From positions 282 to 64,281 of the forward strand of contig NZ_LMFC01000006.1 of NCBI RefSeq assembly GCF_001426705.1: 64,000 nucleotides of DNA, read 5' to 3'. Shown one piece after another: positions 8,279 through 16,037 of this stretch. The stretch is from Cellulomonas sp. Root485. GTDB lineage: Bacteria > Actinomycetota > Actinomycetes > Actinomycetales > Cellulomonadaceae. The notes under the pieces were generated by a model. The model had not been told where the DNA came from, did not search any database, and worked only from the letters and a program-made list of their open reading frames with translations. Positions within the stretch are counted from its first letter, which is position 1. Every line of letters begins with the position of its first letter. Made by a program: the position numbers and the translations under genes.

Positions 8279-9079
8279 GTGAACACCCTGGACGCCCTGC
8301 GGGACCTGGACGTCCCGGCCGTCACCACCTTCGTCGTGGTCGTCGCCGTCGCCGCGCTCGTCATCCTCGACCCGGTCCTCGGCCGCCGCCAGTACGCCGG
8401 GATGGTCGAGGACCTGGCCGCGAGCGCCGACGACCTCGAACGGGACCGCGTCCGACGCCGCCTCTACCGGAGCTGGACGTGGCTGGGCTGGCTCACGGGC
8501 ACTCTCGTCGTCGCGCTGGTGCTGGTCCTCCCGGGAGTCCGGCTCGCGGACCTCGGTCTGCGGCTACCGCAGACCAGCGCCCTCCTGCCCGGTGCCGAGC
8601 GCGACGATGCCGCCGGGATGGCCGTCGGAGCGATCGTCGGGCTGACCCTCGCCGGCGGCGCCCTCGTGCTCGTCCGGCGGCGGTGGCCGACCGCACAGCC
8701 GCACAACGCCGCGGTCGACGCCCTGCTGCCCACCACGCCGGCCGCCCGCCGCGGCTGGGCAGGGCTGTCCCTGTCGGCCGGTGTCACCGAGGAGATCACC
8801 TACCGCGGCTTCCTCGTCCTCGCCCTGACGCTCGCTCTCCCCGGTCTCCCGCACGGAGCGGTCGTCGCCGTCGCCGCGGTGCTCTTCGGTCTGGCGCACT
8901 GGTACCAGGGCAGGCTCGGCGTGCTCACCACCGGGGCCATGGGAGCCGTCCTGACCCAGCTGTACCTGACGACGGGCAGCCTGCTGCTGCCGATGGTCCT
9001 GCACGTGCTCGTCGACCTCCGCCTGCTGCTCGAGCGCCCCGCTCCTGCCACGTCGACCGTCCTCGCGGACGCCCGATGA
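8279..9079 (+). CDS. CPBP family intramembrane glutamic metalloprotease (CAAX protease-like)
   Basis: The 266-residue integral membrane protein has six to eight hydrophobic segments and the CPBP (Abi) motifs: EEITYR at 171-176 (motif 1, EExxxR), FGLAHW with His206 (motif 2), and LHVLVD with His242 (motif 3/4). Bacterial CPBP proteins are homologous to Rce1-type proteases and are often linked to peptide maturation or immunity. The GTG start at 8279 follows a strong GGAGG. It heads an operon with an XRE regulator (ATGA overlap) and a membrane protein, behind an operator array, which suggests autoregulated expression. Confidence 0.85.
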   Translation: MNTLDALRDLDVPAVTTFVVVVAVAALVILDPVLGRRQYAGMVEDLAASADDLERDRVRRRLYRSWTWLGWLTGTLVVALVLVLPGVRLADLGLRLPQTSALLPGAERDDAAGMAVGAIVGLTLAGGALVLVRRRWPTAQPHNAAVDALLPTTPAARRGWAGLSLSAGVTEEITYRGFLVLALTLALPGLPHGAVVAVAAVLFGLAHWYQGRLGVLTTGAMGAVLTQLYLTTGSLLLPMVLHVLVDLRLLLERPAPATSTVLADAR

Positions 9080-9270
9080 GGAACGACATCCGCCGGCTGC
9101 GCGAGGAGGCCGGGCTCTCCCAGGCCGCGCTCGCCGAGGCGCTCGGCGTCTCCCGGCAGACCGTCAACTCCCTGGAGAACGGCCGCTACGACCCCTCGCT
9201 GCCGCTCGCGTTCGCGGTGGCCGGCTACTTCCGCACGACGATCGAGGAGATCTTCCATGTCGACGCCTGA
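9076..9270 (+). CDS. Small XRE-family transcriptional regulator
   Basis: This 64-residue protein is almost entirely a Cro/C1-type helix-turn-helix: MRNDIRRLREEAGLSQ, AALAEALGVSRQTVNSLENGRYDPSLPLAFAVAGYF, then TIEEIF. It belongs to the YozG-like group of minimal regulators that sit next to membrane proteins. Its ATG overlaps the stop of the CPBP gene (ATGA), and its own end overlaps the next gene by 14 bases, so the three are tightly coupled. The repeats at 8200-8264 are its likely binding sites (inference). Confidence 0.9.
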   Translation: MRNDIRRLREEAGLSQAALAEALGVSRQTVNSLENGRYDPSLPLAFAVAGYFRTTIEEIFHVDA

Positions 9271-9685
9271 GCGTTCCCTGTCCGACGGCCGCTTCCTCGT
9301 CGCCTTCGCCTGCGGGCTCGTCGCCGTCGGCATCCTGTGTCTCGTGTTCGTCCTGGCGGGTCAGCCCGACACCGCCGCGGGCGCGCTCGTCGGCGGGCTC
9401 GCGGTGACCGGCCTCGCCCTGGTCGTCCGCTGGCGAGCCAAGCGTCGAGGCCCCACGGCGGACGGCGGCTTCAGCCGGACGCTCCTGGGCACCACCGACG
9501 AGCGCGACAAGGCGATCCTCACGGCGTCGCTGGCCTGGGTGGGCCTGACCGCCTTCCTCGCGAACGCGATCGGGCTCGCGGCCGTGGCGCTGGGTGCCGA
9601 CGGGTCGACCGTCATCGGCGCCATCGAGGCGCTCCTCATCGCGGTGCTCGTCGGCGCGTTCGTGTGGCTGTCGCGGCGGACCTGA
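9257..9685 (+). CDS. Four-helix membrane protein linked to an XRE regulator
   Basis: The 142-residue product has four hydrophobic stretches: two after a short N-terminus (about 12-32 and 38-57), then a charged loop with DERDKAI near 77-84, then two more (about 92-112 and 118-138). The two-plus-two layout around a DERD motif is common among small membrane proteins co-transcribed with YozG-type XRE regulators. The function is unknown. Translation starts inside the XRE gene, 14 bases before its end. Confidence 0.7.
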   Translation: MSTPERSLSDGRFLVAFACGLVAVGILCLVFVLAGQPDTAAGALVGGLAVTGLALVVRWRAKRRGPTADGGFSRTLLGTTDERDKAILTASLAWVGLTAFLANAIGLAAVALGADGSTVIGAIEALLIAVLVGAFVWLSRRT

Positions 9686-9709
9686 CCGCTCGCACGGCAG
9701 GATGGAGCC

Positions 9710-10075
9710 ATGAGCGACGAGCGCCGGTTCCCGCGGTGGGTCTACGGCACGGGATCCGACCCGGACGCCCGGTTCTCGCTGGCGAACGAGCGCACGTTCC
9801 TCGCGTGGATCCGCACCTCGCTCGCCCTCCTGGCCGGCGGGGTCGCGCTGGAGGCGCTCAACCTGCCCGTTCAGTCGGACCTGCGGTTCGCCGCCGCGAT
9901 CGTGCTGGTCGTGCTCGGACTGCTGGCCCCCGGGCTCGCCTGGATCAGCTGGGCGCGCGCCGAGCGTGCAGTTCGGCAGGGCACGTCGTTGCCCGCGCCG
10001 TCGGCGTTCGGGCTGCTGGTCATCGGTGTCTGCGTGGCCGGTGCCCTCGTGCTCGTCGGGCTGGTCGTGGCGTGA
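9710..10075 (+). CDS. DUF202 (YidH-type) membrane protein
   Basis: This 121-residue protein carries the DUF202 signature ARFSLANERTFLAWIRTSLALLAGGVALE at about 21-49, followed by two more transmembrane segments (about 60-82 and 98-120). DUF202 proteins such as YidH are small inner-membrane proteins of unknown function. It overlaps the next gene, a second DUF202 protein, by four bases (GTGA). A GGAG-containing ribosome site precedes the ATG. Confidence 0.88.
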   Translation: MSDERRFPRWVYGTGSDPDARFSLANERTFLAWIRTSLALLAGGVALEALNLPVQSDLRFAAAIVLVVLGLLAPGLAWISWARAERAVRQGTSLPAPSAFGLLVIGVCVAGALVLVGLVVA

Positions 10076-10377
10076 CCGAGCCGCCACCCACGCTCGCGGC
10101 CGAGCGCACCCACCTGGCGTGGCGACGGACCGCCATCGGACTCACCGGCGGCGGCGTCGCGGCCGCACACCTTCTGCAGGAGTTCCTCGGCCCGGCCGCC
10201 TGGAGCCTCGCGGCGACCGCCCTCGTCGTGGCCGTCGCGCTGGCGGCCGTCTCGCACCGGAGGCACCTGGTCGACGGTGCGCTGCCCCCGGGCGGGCGGC
10301 TCGTGGCGGTCAGCGCGGCGGGGATGCTCGTGATCGGCGTCGCCGCCGTCGCGTTCGTGGTGCTGCACGGGCCCTGA
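10072..10377 (+). CDS. DUF202 (YidG-type) membrane protein
   Basis: The 101-residue protein opens with TLAAERTHLAWRRTAIGLTGGG, a DUF202 signature equivalent to that of its upstream neighbour, and has three hydrophobic segments. The pair mirrors the yidH-yidG arrangement known in enterobacteria, where two DUF202 proteins are encoded side by side. The GTG start lies in the GTGA overlap with the upstream stop. It is convergent with lplA, with two bases between their stops. The function is unknown. Confidence 0.85.
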   Translation: MTEPPPTLAAERTHLAWRRTAIGLTGGGVAAAHLLQEFLGPAAWSLAATALVVAVALAAVSHRRHLVDGALPPGGRLVAVSAAGMLVIGVAAVAFVVLHGP

Positions 10378-10379
10378 GG

Positions 10380-11438
10380 TCAGGGCACGCGGGCGGTCCA
10401 GGCGGCGTCGGTGAACTTGGTCCGCATCAGCTCGCTCGCGCGGGCCAGCTCCTCGGGTCGCAGCGCACCGTCGACCGTGGGGTACCGGCTGCGGAAGTGG
10501 GCGGCGAACGCGGCGATGACGGCCTCGCGCGGCAGCTGGGTCTGGGAGCGCACCGGGTCGACCCGCTTGTTCGCGCTCGCCGTGCCCTTGTCCGACAGCT
10601 TCTCCCGACCGATCCGGAGCACCTCGAGCATCTTGTCGGCATCGATGTCGTAGGACATCGTCACGTGGTGCAGCACGGCGCCGCCGACCATCCGCTTCTG
10701 CGCGGAGCCCGCCAGCTTGCCGGCCGGTGACGCGATGTCGTTGAGCCCGCTGGTGAACGCGTGCACGCCGACGTCCGCGAGCGCACCCAGCACCCACTGG
10801 TTGAGGAACGCGTAGGAGTCCTCGAAGGTCATCCCGTCCACCAGCGACGCGGGCACCACCAGCGAGAACGTGATGCAGTTGCCGGCCTCCATGAACATCG
10901 CGCCTCCGCCGGAGATCCGCCGGACGACCGTGATGCCGTGCCGCTCGGCCGCCTCCAGGTCCACCTCGTTGCGCAGCGACTGGAACGACCCGATGATCAC
11001 CGCGGGCTCCACCCACTCCCAGAACCGCAGGGTCGGACCGCGCCGACCCGCCGCCAGCTCCTCGGTGAGCACCTGGTCGAGCGCGGTGTGCAGGGCCGGC
11101 GGCAAGGGCCCCGGATGGATCAGCTCGAACGTGTGGTCACCCCAGCCGGTCGAGTACCCGAGCGCCCGCCGCACCGCTACCGCCACCGCGTGGGCGTCGA
11201 ACCCGACCATCGTGACGGGCTGGTCATCGTGCGCGAGCGCCGTCGTCACCGCGTCTTCGAGCCTGCTCACCGGGGTGTCCCGGGGCAGCCCGTCGAGGGC
11301 CGACGACAGCACCGCGAGCGCCTCGTCGGGCTCCAGGAAGAAGTCGCCGCTGACGCTGACCCCGGCCAGCAGCCCGTCCACCACGTCGAGGTCGACCGCG
11401 ACGAGCTTGCCGCCGGGGACCTTGTACTCACCGTGCAC
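10380..11438 (-). CDS. lplA: Lipoate-protein ligase with the accessory domain at the N-terminus
   Basis: The 352-residue enzyme would attach lipoate to E2 and GcvH proteins. Residues 1-60 (GEYKVPGGKLVAVDLDVVDG, SGDFFLEPDEAL) match the lipoate ligase accessory domain that lies at the C-terminus in E. coli LplA. The catalytic BPL/LplA domain follows, with RRISGGGAMF near 173-182 and the catalytic lysine Lys241 in SPAGKLAGSAQKR. The order is therefore swapped. The GTG start at 11438 is supported by TACGCT seven bases upstream (leaderless). Alternative names are LipM/octanoyltransferase-like ligase, but the accessory domain favours LplA. Confidence 0.85.
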   Translation of the reverse strand: MHGEYKVPGGKLVAVDLDVVDGLLAGVSVSGDFFLEPDEALAVLSSALDGLPRDTPVSRLEDAVTTALAHDDQPVTMVGFDAHAVAVAVRRALGYSTGWGDHTFELIHPGPLPPALHTALDQVLTEELAAGRRGPTLRFWEWVEPAVIIGSFQSLRNEVDLEAAERHGITVVRRISGGGAMFMEAGNCITFSLVVPASLVDGMTFEDSYAFLNQWVLGALADVGVHAFTSGLNDIASPAGKLAGSAQKRMVGGAVLHHVTMSYDIDADKMLEVLRIGREKLSDKGTASANKRVDPVRSQTQLPREAVIAAFAAHFRSRYPTVDGALRPEELARASELMRTKFTDAAWTARVP

Positions 11439-11459
11439 GCCGCCCAGCGTAGGCGGCTC

Positions 11460-12302
11460 TCAGCCGAGCGACCGCACCGCCGCCTGCGCGCGGTCCTGGA
11501 CCATCGCGGACAGGCTCGCCGCGTCGCCCAGGCTGGCCAGCGCCGCGTCCCGGCTGTCCGGGCCGTACGCCTCCGCGGTCCAGCTGACGATGGTGTTGCC
11601 GACGAGCATGTGCCCGCGGTACCCCGGGATCTCGCTCCCCTCGGAGGAGAGCGTGATCTCCTGCACGATCGACGGGTAGACGCCCTGCCCCTCGATCGCG
11701 GGCTCGGCCGCCCAGGTGGCACCGTCGATGCCCGGGTTGACCTGGCTGTACTCCGGGCAGGCATCGACCGTGGTCACCAGGGTGCGGAACGCGTCGCGCG
11801 CCGCGGCCGGGTCGGGCAGCAGGACGATCTCCTGCTCGAAGAACAACGTGTCGTTGCCCCACGCCTGGGCGTCGAACCATGCCGGCGGGCTGGCGACGAC
11901 GGTGACGGCGACCGTGCACTGCGGCGGGTCGACGGTCGCGCCGGGCGGCTGCAGACCCCACGGCAGCTGCCCCGACGTGATCCGCTGCTGCACCTCGGGC
12001 TCCGCCGCGGGGACGTCCGCGAGCAGCTCCTCCGACGTGACGAACAGGCCGGGCGCCGTGGACGCGTCGAACACGGCGTCCGACCCGGGAGGCGGGACCG
12101 ACGGGGACTGCGTGGTCGGCTCCGCCGTCGGCTCGGGGACGGTCACGGTGACCGTCGGCGTCGGCTCGGTCTCCACCGGTGCCCAGGGCTGCGCGACGAG
12201 CGCGGTGACCAGGGCGATCGCGAGGACGCCGACGAGCAGCCACCACCAGCCGGCGCGCGACGGCCGCGCACCAACGTCGGGCGGCGGCGTACTGCCGGAC
12301 AC
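11460..12302 (-). CDS. Single-pass membrane-anchored extracytoplasmic protein of unknown function
   Basis: The product is about 280 residues. A short cytoplasmic N-terminus is followed by one transmembrane helix (WWWLLVGVLAIALVTALVA), a Pro/Thr-rich spacer and a roughly 200-residue exported domain. Two cysteines about 62 residues apart (QCTVAV and DACPEY) could form a disulphide. I recognise no family. The GTG at 12302 is chosen because GGAGGGG lies just upstream of it; an in-frame GTG at 12320 would put that ribosome site inside the gene. Confidence 0.65.
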   Translation of the reverse strand: MSGSTPPPDVGARPSRAGWWWLLVGVLAIALVTALVAQPWAPVETEPTPTVTVTVPEPTAEPTTQSPSVPPPGSDAVFDASTAPGLFVTSEELLADVPAAEPEVQQRITSGQLPWGLQPPGATVDPPQCTVAVTVVASPPAWFDAQAWGNDTLFFEQEIVLLPDPAAARDAFRTLVTTVDACPEYSQVNPGIDGATWAAEPAIEGQGVYPSIVQEITLSSEGSEIPGYRGHMLVGNTIVSWTAEAYGPDSRDAALASLGDAASLSAMVQDRAQAAVRSLG

Positions 12303-12391
12303 GACCGCTCCCCTCCGCACGTCGGCGGCCGCGCTGCAGCGGCCGGTCCCCCGAGGCTAAGCCGCGGCGGTCGGCTGCGCAGGGATGAAGT

Positions 12392-14014
12392 TCAGCGAGG
12401 CGTCACGCCGTTGTGGCGCAGCCCCCAGATGGCGGAGTCCGTGAGCGCCTCCCACGACGCCTCCAGCAGGTTGGGGCCGACGCCGACGGTGCTCCAGGAG
12501 CGCTGCCCGTCCGTCATCTCGATCAGCACGCGCGTGATCGCGTCGGTGCCGTGCATCGAGTCGAGGATGCGCACCTTGAAGTCGATGAGCTCGAACGTCT
12601 CGAGCTCGGGGTACACCAGGACGAGCGCCTGGCGCAGGGCGTGGTCGAGCGCGTTGACCGGCCCGTTGCCCTCGCCCGTGCTGACGACGCGCTCCCCGCC
12701 GGCGTGCAGCTTGACGGTCGCCTCGGCGGTGGCCGGTGTCCCCCGACCGCCGGAGCGCTCGACGATCGTCCGCCACGACTCGACGCGGAAGTACTGGGGC
12801 CGGTGGCCGTCGATCTCCTCGAGCAGCAGCAGCTCGAACGACGCGTCGGCGGCCTCGTACGTGTACCCGTTGGCCTCGGCGTCCTTGACCCGGTCCGTGA
12901 CCCGGCCCAGCAGCTCGGGGCGCCCCGCCAGGTCGAAGCCCAGCTCCCGGCCCTTCAGCTCGATCGACGCACGGCCGGCCATGTCGGAGATCAGCATCCG
13001 CATGTCGTTGCCCACGGCTGCGGGGTCGATGTGCTGGTAGAGGTCGGGGTCCACCTTGATGGCGGACGCGTGGATGCCGGCCTTGTGCGCGAACGCGCTG
13101 GCACCCACGTACGGCGACCGCGCGAACGGCGAGATGTTGGTGATCTCGCTGATGGCGTGGGCGATCCGGGTGAGCTCGGGCAGGCCGCCCGGCAGCCCGT
13201 CGGCGACCTTCAGCACCGGCAGCCCGTACTTGAGCTGGAGGTTGGCGACGACGGACAGCAGGTCGGCGTTCCCCGTGCGCTCGCCGTACCCGTTGACGGT
13301 GCCCTGGACGTGCGAGCACCCGGCCTCGACCGCGGCCAGGGTGTTGGCGACCGCGCACCCGGAGTCGTTGTGCGCGTGGATGCCGAGGACGGCGTCGGGC
13401 CCGACGGCGCCCCGGATCTCGTGCACGATGTCCGCGACCCACGTGGGGACCATGCCGCCGTTGGTGTCGCAGAGCGCGACCACCTCGGCGCCCGCCTCGA
13501 ACCCCGCGAGCACCGCGGCACGGGAGTACGCGGGGTCGAACCGATAGCCGTCGAAGAAGTGCTCGGCGTCGACCACGACCCGACGGCCCTCGCGCACCAG
13601 GAACGCGACGGTGTCCGCGATCATGGCGATGTTCTCCTCGCCCGTGGTGCGCAGGGCACGCTCCGCGTGCCGCAGGTCGTGCTTGGCGACGAGCGCGACG
13701 ACGGGGGCCTCGGAGTCGACCAGCGCGCGGACCTGCGGGTCGTCCACCGCACGCGTCCCGGCCTTGCGGGTGCTGCCGAACGCGGCCAGCTCGGCGTTGC
13801 GGAAGTCCAGCTCCTTGGCGGCCCGCTTGAAGAACTCGGTGTCCTTGGGCACCGCGCCCGGCCAGCCCCCCTCGATGAAGCCGACGCCGAGCTCGTCGAG
13901 CAGCGGCGCGATGGCCAGCTTGTCGGCGACGGAGAGGTTCATCCCCTCCTGCTGGGCGCCGTCGCGCAGGGTCGTGTCGTAGACCTGGAACGGCGTGCTG
14001 GTGGGGACGGACAC
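12392..14014 (-). CDS. cimA: Citramalate synthase
   Basis: The 540-residue protein is a DRE-TIM metallolyase of the LeuA/CimA group: YDTTLRDGAQQEG at 12-24, HAHND from 213 supplying metal-binding histidines, NGYGERTGNADLLSV, and a C-terminal allosteric LeuA-type dimer domain (from about 400). Length and motifs match actinobacterial CimA, which condenses pyruvate and acetyl-CoA to citramalate, bypassing threonine for isoleucine synthesis. The start is GTG. Upstream lies a leader peptide with Leu-Ile-Ile codons and a terminator hairpin, so expression is probably attenuated by isoleucine supply. An alternative role as 2-isopropylmalate synthase is less likely from the sequence. Confidence 0.9.
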   Translation of the reverse strand: MSVPTSTPFQVYDTTLRDGAQQEGMNLSVADKLAIAPLLDELGVGFIEGGWPGAVPKDTEFFKRAAKELDFRNAELAAFGSTRKAGTRAVDDPQVRALVDSEAPVVALVAKHDLRHAERALRTTGEENIAMIADTVAFLVREGRRVVVDAEHFFDGYRFDPAYSRAAVLAGFEAGAEVVALCDTNGGMVPTWVADIVHEIRGAVGPDAVLGIHAHNDSGCAVANTLAAVEAGCSHVQGTVNGYGERTGNADLLSVVANLQLKYGLPVLKVADGLPGGLPELTRIAHAISEITNISPFARSPYVGASAFAHKAGIHASAIKVDPDLYQHIDPAAVGNDMRMLISDMAGRASIELKGRELGFDLAGRPELLGRVTDRVKDAEANGYTYEAADASFELLLLEEIDGHRPQYFRVESWRTIVERSGGRGTPATAEATVKLHAGGERVVSTGEGNGPVNALDHALRQALVLVYPELETFELIDFKVRILDSMHGTDAITRVLIEMTDGQRSWSTVGVGPNLLEASWEALTDSAIWGLRHNGVTPR

Positions 14015-14138
14015 GATGAGCTCTCTTCGGTGCTGGGGCGACTTCTCGAACTGCGTCGTACTGCGACCTCAGTCTTTCCGGCGGGGGTGTGCCGGTGCAG
14101 TCGACGGTAGTCGGGGCGGGGGTGGTGCTCCGACCAAC

Positions 14139-14166
14139 AAAAAGACCCCCCGGGGTACGGGAGGTC
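14139..14166 (-). terminator. Attenuator terminator of the cimA leader
   Basis: Read on the minus strand, GACCTCCC and GGGGGGTC pair around a short loop and are followed by TTTTTG, a Rho-independent terminator placed before the cimA coding region and after its leader peptide. One G-T pair occurs in the stem. A terminator upstream of a gene and downstream of its leader is the core element of attenuation. Confidence 0.8.
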
Positions 14167-14167
14167 T

Positions 14168-14193
14168 GCGCGTCAGCTGGTGGGCCGACGCGC
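14168..14193 (-). promoter_or_regulatory. Upstream hairpin in the cimA leader (pause/alternative structure)
   Basis: GCGCGTC at 14168-14174 and GACGCGC at 14187-14193 form a perfect seven-base stem that begins exactly at the stop codon of the leader peptide. A ribosome stalled on, or terminating at, the leader would open or allow this stem and so shift pairing relative to the adjacent terminator. Its role as pause or protector stem is inferred from position. Confidence 0.6.
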
Positions 14194-14222
14194 TACTCGA
14201 TAATGAGGGAGGAGCGGGTCAC
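14193..14222 (-). CDS. cimA leader peptide, MTRSSLIIE
   Basis: A nine-codon frame (GTG ACC CGC TCC TCC CTC ATT ATC GAG TAG) precedes the hairpins. Leu-Ile-Ile near its end includes ATT, a rare codon in this G+C-rich genome. The position, size and codon content are those of a classical attenuator leader sensing charged tRNA-Ile (and possibly tRNA-Leu), appropriate for a citramalate synthase that feeds isoleucine synthesis. Translation has not been shown. The remaining bases between here and the next gene hold a TAGCGT hexamer at 14319-14324 on the plus strand and no other recognisable feature. Confidence 0.7.
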   Translation of the reverse strand: MTRSSLIIE

Positions 14223-14378
14223 CCGTGCATCGTGGCACACGTCACGTTCCGTGGTCACGCGTTCCACCCCTTGGACGACCCGGCCGCGCGCATCCGCGCG
14301 GGCAGATGTCCGATTCGCTAGCGTTGCCCCGTGTCGTCACCGGCGGCGCGCAGGTCGGTCGACCTTCAGGAGGCAGCG

Positions 14379-14990
14379 ATGTCCATCCCCACTCCCCCGC
14401 CGGAGCGCCAGTCCGCCTACCCGCACCAGACACCGGCCCCGTCGCCCGCCCCGCCGCCCCCGGCACCGGATCCGACCGTCGTCTACCCCGCCGCGGTGCA
14501 GCCCGCACCCGTGCCCGTGCAGCCCGTGCAGCCCGTGCCCGTCGCACCCGCCCGGCCCGCGGACCCGTCCGTGGACGCCGGACGGTTCTGGGCCGGGGTC
14601 GTCGCCACCGCCCTCGTCGCGGCACTGGTCGGCCTCGTCGGGGTCGTGATCGTCGACCAGATCCTCGGCATCGAGCTGGTCGTGCAGGACATCTTCGGGA
14701 CGGACTCGACCGGGGCCGCCTACGTGGTCGGGGCCGCCGTCATCGCCGTGCTCGCCGGCGGGCTGCTGCACCTGCTCGTGCTCACCACCCCCAAGCCCAA
14801 GGCGTTCTTCGGCTGGATCATGTTCCTGGGCACCCTCACGGCGGCGCTCCTGCCGCTCACCTGGACCGACGTGCTCGAGTCCTCGATCGCCGCCGGCCTG
14901 GTGAACGCGCTCATCGGCATCGCGATCTGGTCGCTCCTGATCGGCGTGCTGACCCGCACGCTGCGCCCGGGGACGATGCCGATCGACTGA
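14379..14990 (+). CDS. Pro-rich N-terminal, four-helix membrane protein (DUF6069-like)
   Basis: The 203-residue protein has a Pro/Ala/Val-rich cytoplasmic tail of about 60 residues with PVPVQPVQPVPV repeats. Four transmembrane helices follow (about 69-92, 110-132, 141-163, 170-192), resembling DUF6069 membrane proteins of actinobacteria; I am not certain of the family. The ATG at 14379 is chosen because AGGAGG precedes it. An in-frame GTG at 14331 sits six bases after TAGCGT, so the transcript may begin there with a 48-base leader. The function is unknown. Confidence 0.65.
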   Translation: MSIPTPPPERQSAYPHQTPAPSPAPPPPAPDPTVVYPAAVQPAPVPVQPVQPVPVAPARPADPSVDAGRFWAGVVATALVAALVGLVGVVIVDQILGIELVVQDIFGTDSTGAAYVVGAAVIAVLAGGLLHLLVLTTPKPKAFFGWIMFLGTLTAALLPLTWTDVLESSIAAGLVNALIGIAIWSLLIGVLTRTLRPGTMPID

Positions 14991-14993
14991 GCC

Positions 14994-16037
14994 TCAGTCG
15001 ACCAGCCGCGCCTGCAGGAAGCGGGCCAGGGGCCATGCCGCCTCGGCGGTCGTCCCCATCACCGTCACGGTCAGCCCGTCGGCCGGGTCGTGCAGGCTCA
15101 GGAACGAGGCACCCGCGTCGTAGCCCTCGAGCTCGGCGACGTCGCGGGTGGGGTGCACCCAGAAACCCAGGCCGTAGCGTCGCGGGTCCTCGGGTGCCGT
15201 GCTGCGCGGCCGCACCATCTGCGCCACGCCGTCCGTGCTGATGATCGCGCCGGCGAACAGCGCGGTCCAGAACCGGTGCACGTCGGCGCCCGTGGTGTAG
15301 ATCCCGCCGTCGCCGGTGCCGAGGACCGGTACGTGGAACACGTTCGTCCGCCACTGCCCGTCCATCTCGACGTACCCCAGCGCCGCGCGGCCGGGGAGGG
15401 CGTCCGACCGCAGGAAGTCGGTGTCGGCGAGGCCCGCCGGGCGGCACACCCGGTCGCGGACGAGGTCGTGGAACGGCACACCGGACGCGCGTTCTGCCAG
15501 CAGCGCCAGGACCACGAACCCGCCGTTGCAGTAGAAGAACCGGTCCCCCGCCGGGAACGCGGTGGGGAACCCGTCGAGCACGCGCAGGAACTGCTCGGTG
15601 CTGTCCAGCTCGTGCACCGGGACGGTCATCGCGTACGCGCTGATCGGGATGTCGTCGTCCTCGTCGAGGTAGTCGCCGATGCCCGACGTGTGCCCCAGCA
15701 GGTGCTCGACCGTGACGTCGTCGGCGATCAGGGGAAGGTCCGTCCCCAGCAGCGACCGGGCCGTGGTGCCGAGCGAGAGCGTCCCCTCCTCCACCAGGCT
15801 CATCACGGCGAGCGCGGTCATGCCCTTGGACCCGCTCGCGATCGCGACCTGGGAGTCCGGCGTCATGGCGATGCCGTGCCGTCGGTCGGCCAGACCGTAC
15901 GCGGCCGAGAGCTCCGTCGTGCCGGCGCGGTCCACCCGCACCACCCCGGCGAAGCTGCTCTCGGCCGCAATCCGGTCGACGTCCGCGACCAGGTCAGCGG
16001 CGTTCGTGACGCGACCAGCCCCGGCGGCGGCGTCCAT
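14994..16037 (-). CDS. Serine hydrolase of the beta-lactamase class C / DD-peptidase family
   Basis: The 347-residue protein has the class C serine hydrolase motifs: SGSK at 68-71 with the nucleophile serine followed by lysine (SxxK), YCN at 168-170 (YxN), and HTSGIGDY near 115. No signal peptide is visible, so it is probably cytoplasmic and more like an esterase or D-aminopeptidase than a true beta-lactamase. Its ATG overlaps the ilvE stop by one base (TGATG), so it is translationally coupled to ilvE, although no metabolic link is evident. Confidence 0.8.
   Translation of the reverse strand: MDAAAGAGRVTNAADLVADVDRIAAESSFAGVVRVDRAGTTELSAAYGLADRRHGIAMTPDSQVAIASGSKGMTALAVMSLVEEGTLSLGTTARSLLGTDLPLIADDVTVEHLLGHTSGIGDYLDEDDDIPISAYAMTVPVHELDSTEQFLRVLDGFPTAFPAGDRFFYCNGGFVVLALLAERASGVPFHDLVRDRVCRPAGLADTDFLRSDALPGRAALGYVEMDGQWRTNVFHVPVLGTGDGGIYTTGADVHRFWTALFAGAIISTDGVAQMVRPRSTAPEDPRRYGLGFWVHPTRDVAELEGYDAGASFLSLHDPADGLTVTVMGTTAEAAWPLARFLQARLVD

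Noticed and set aside
14331..14378. GTG 14331 as the start of the Pro-rich membrane protein
   Set aside because: TAGCGT at the right distance makes it possible, but AGGAGG just before ATG 14379 is a stronger signal; the hexamer may simply mark the transcription start.
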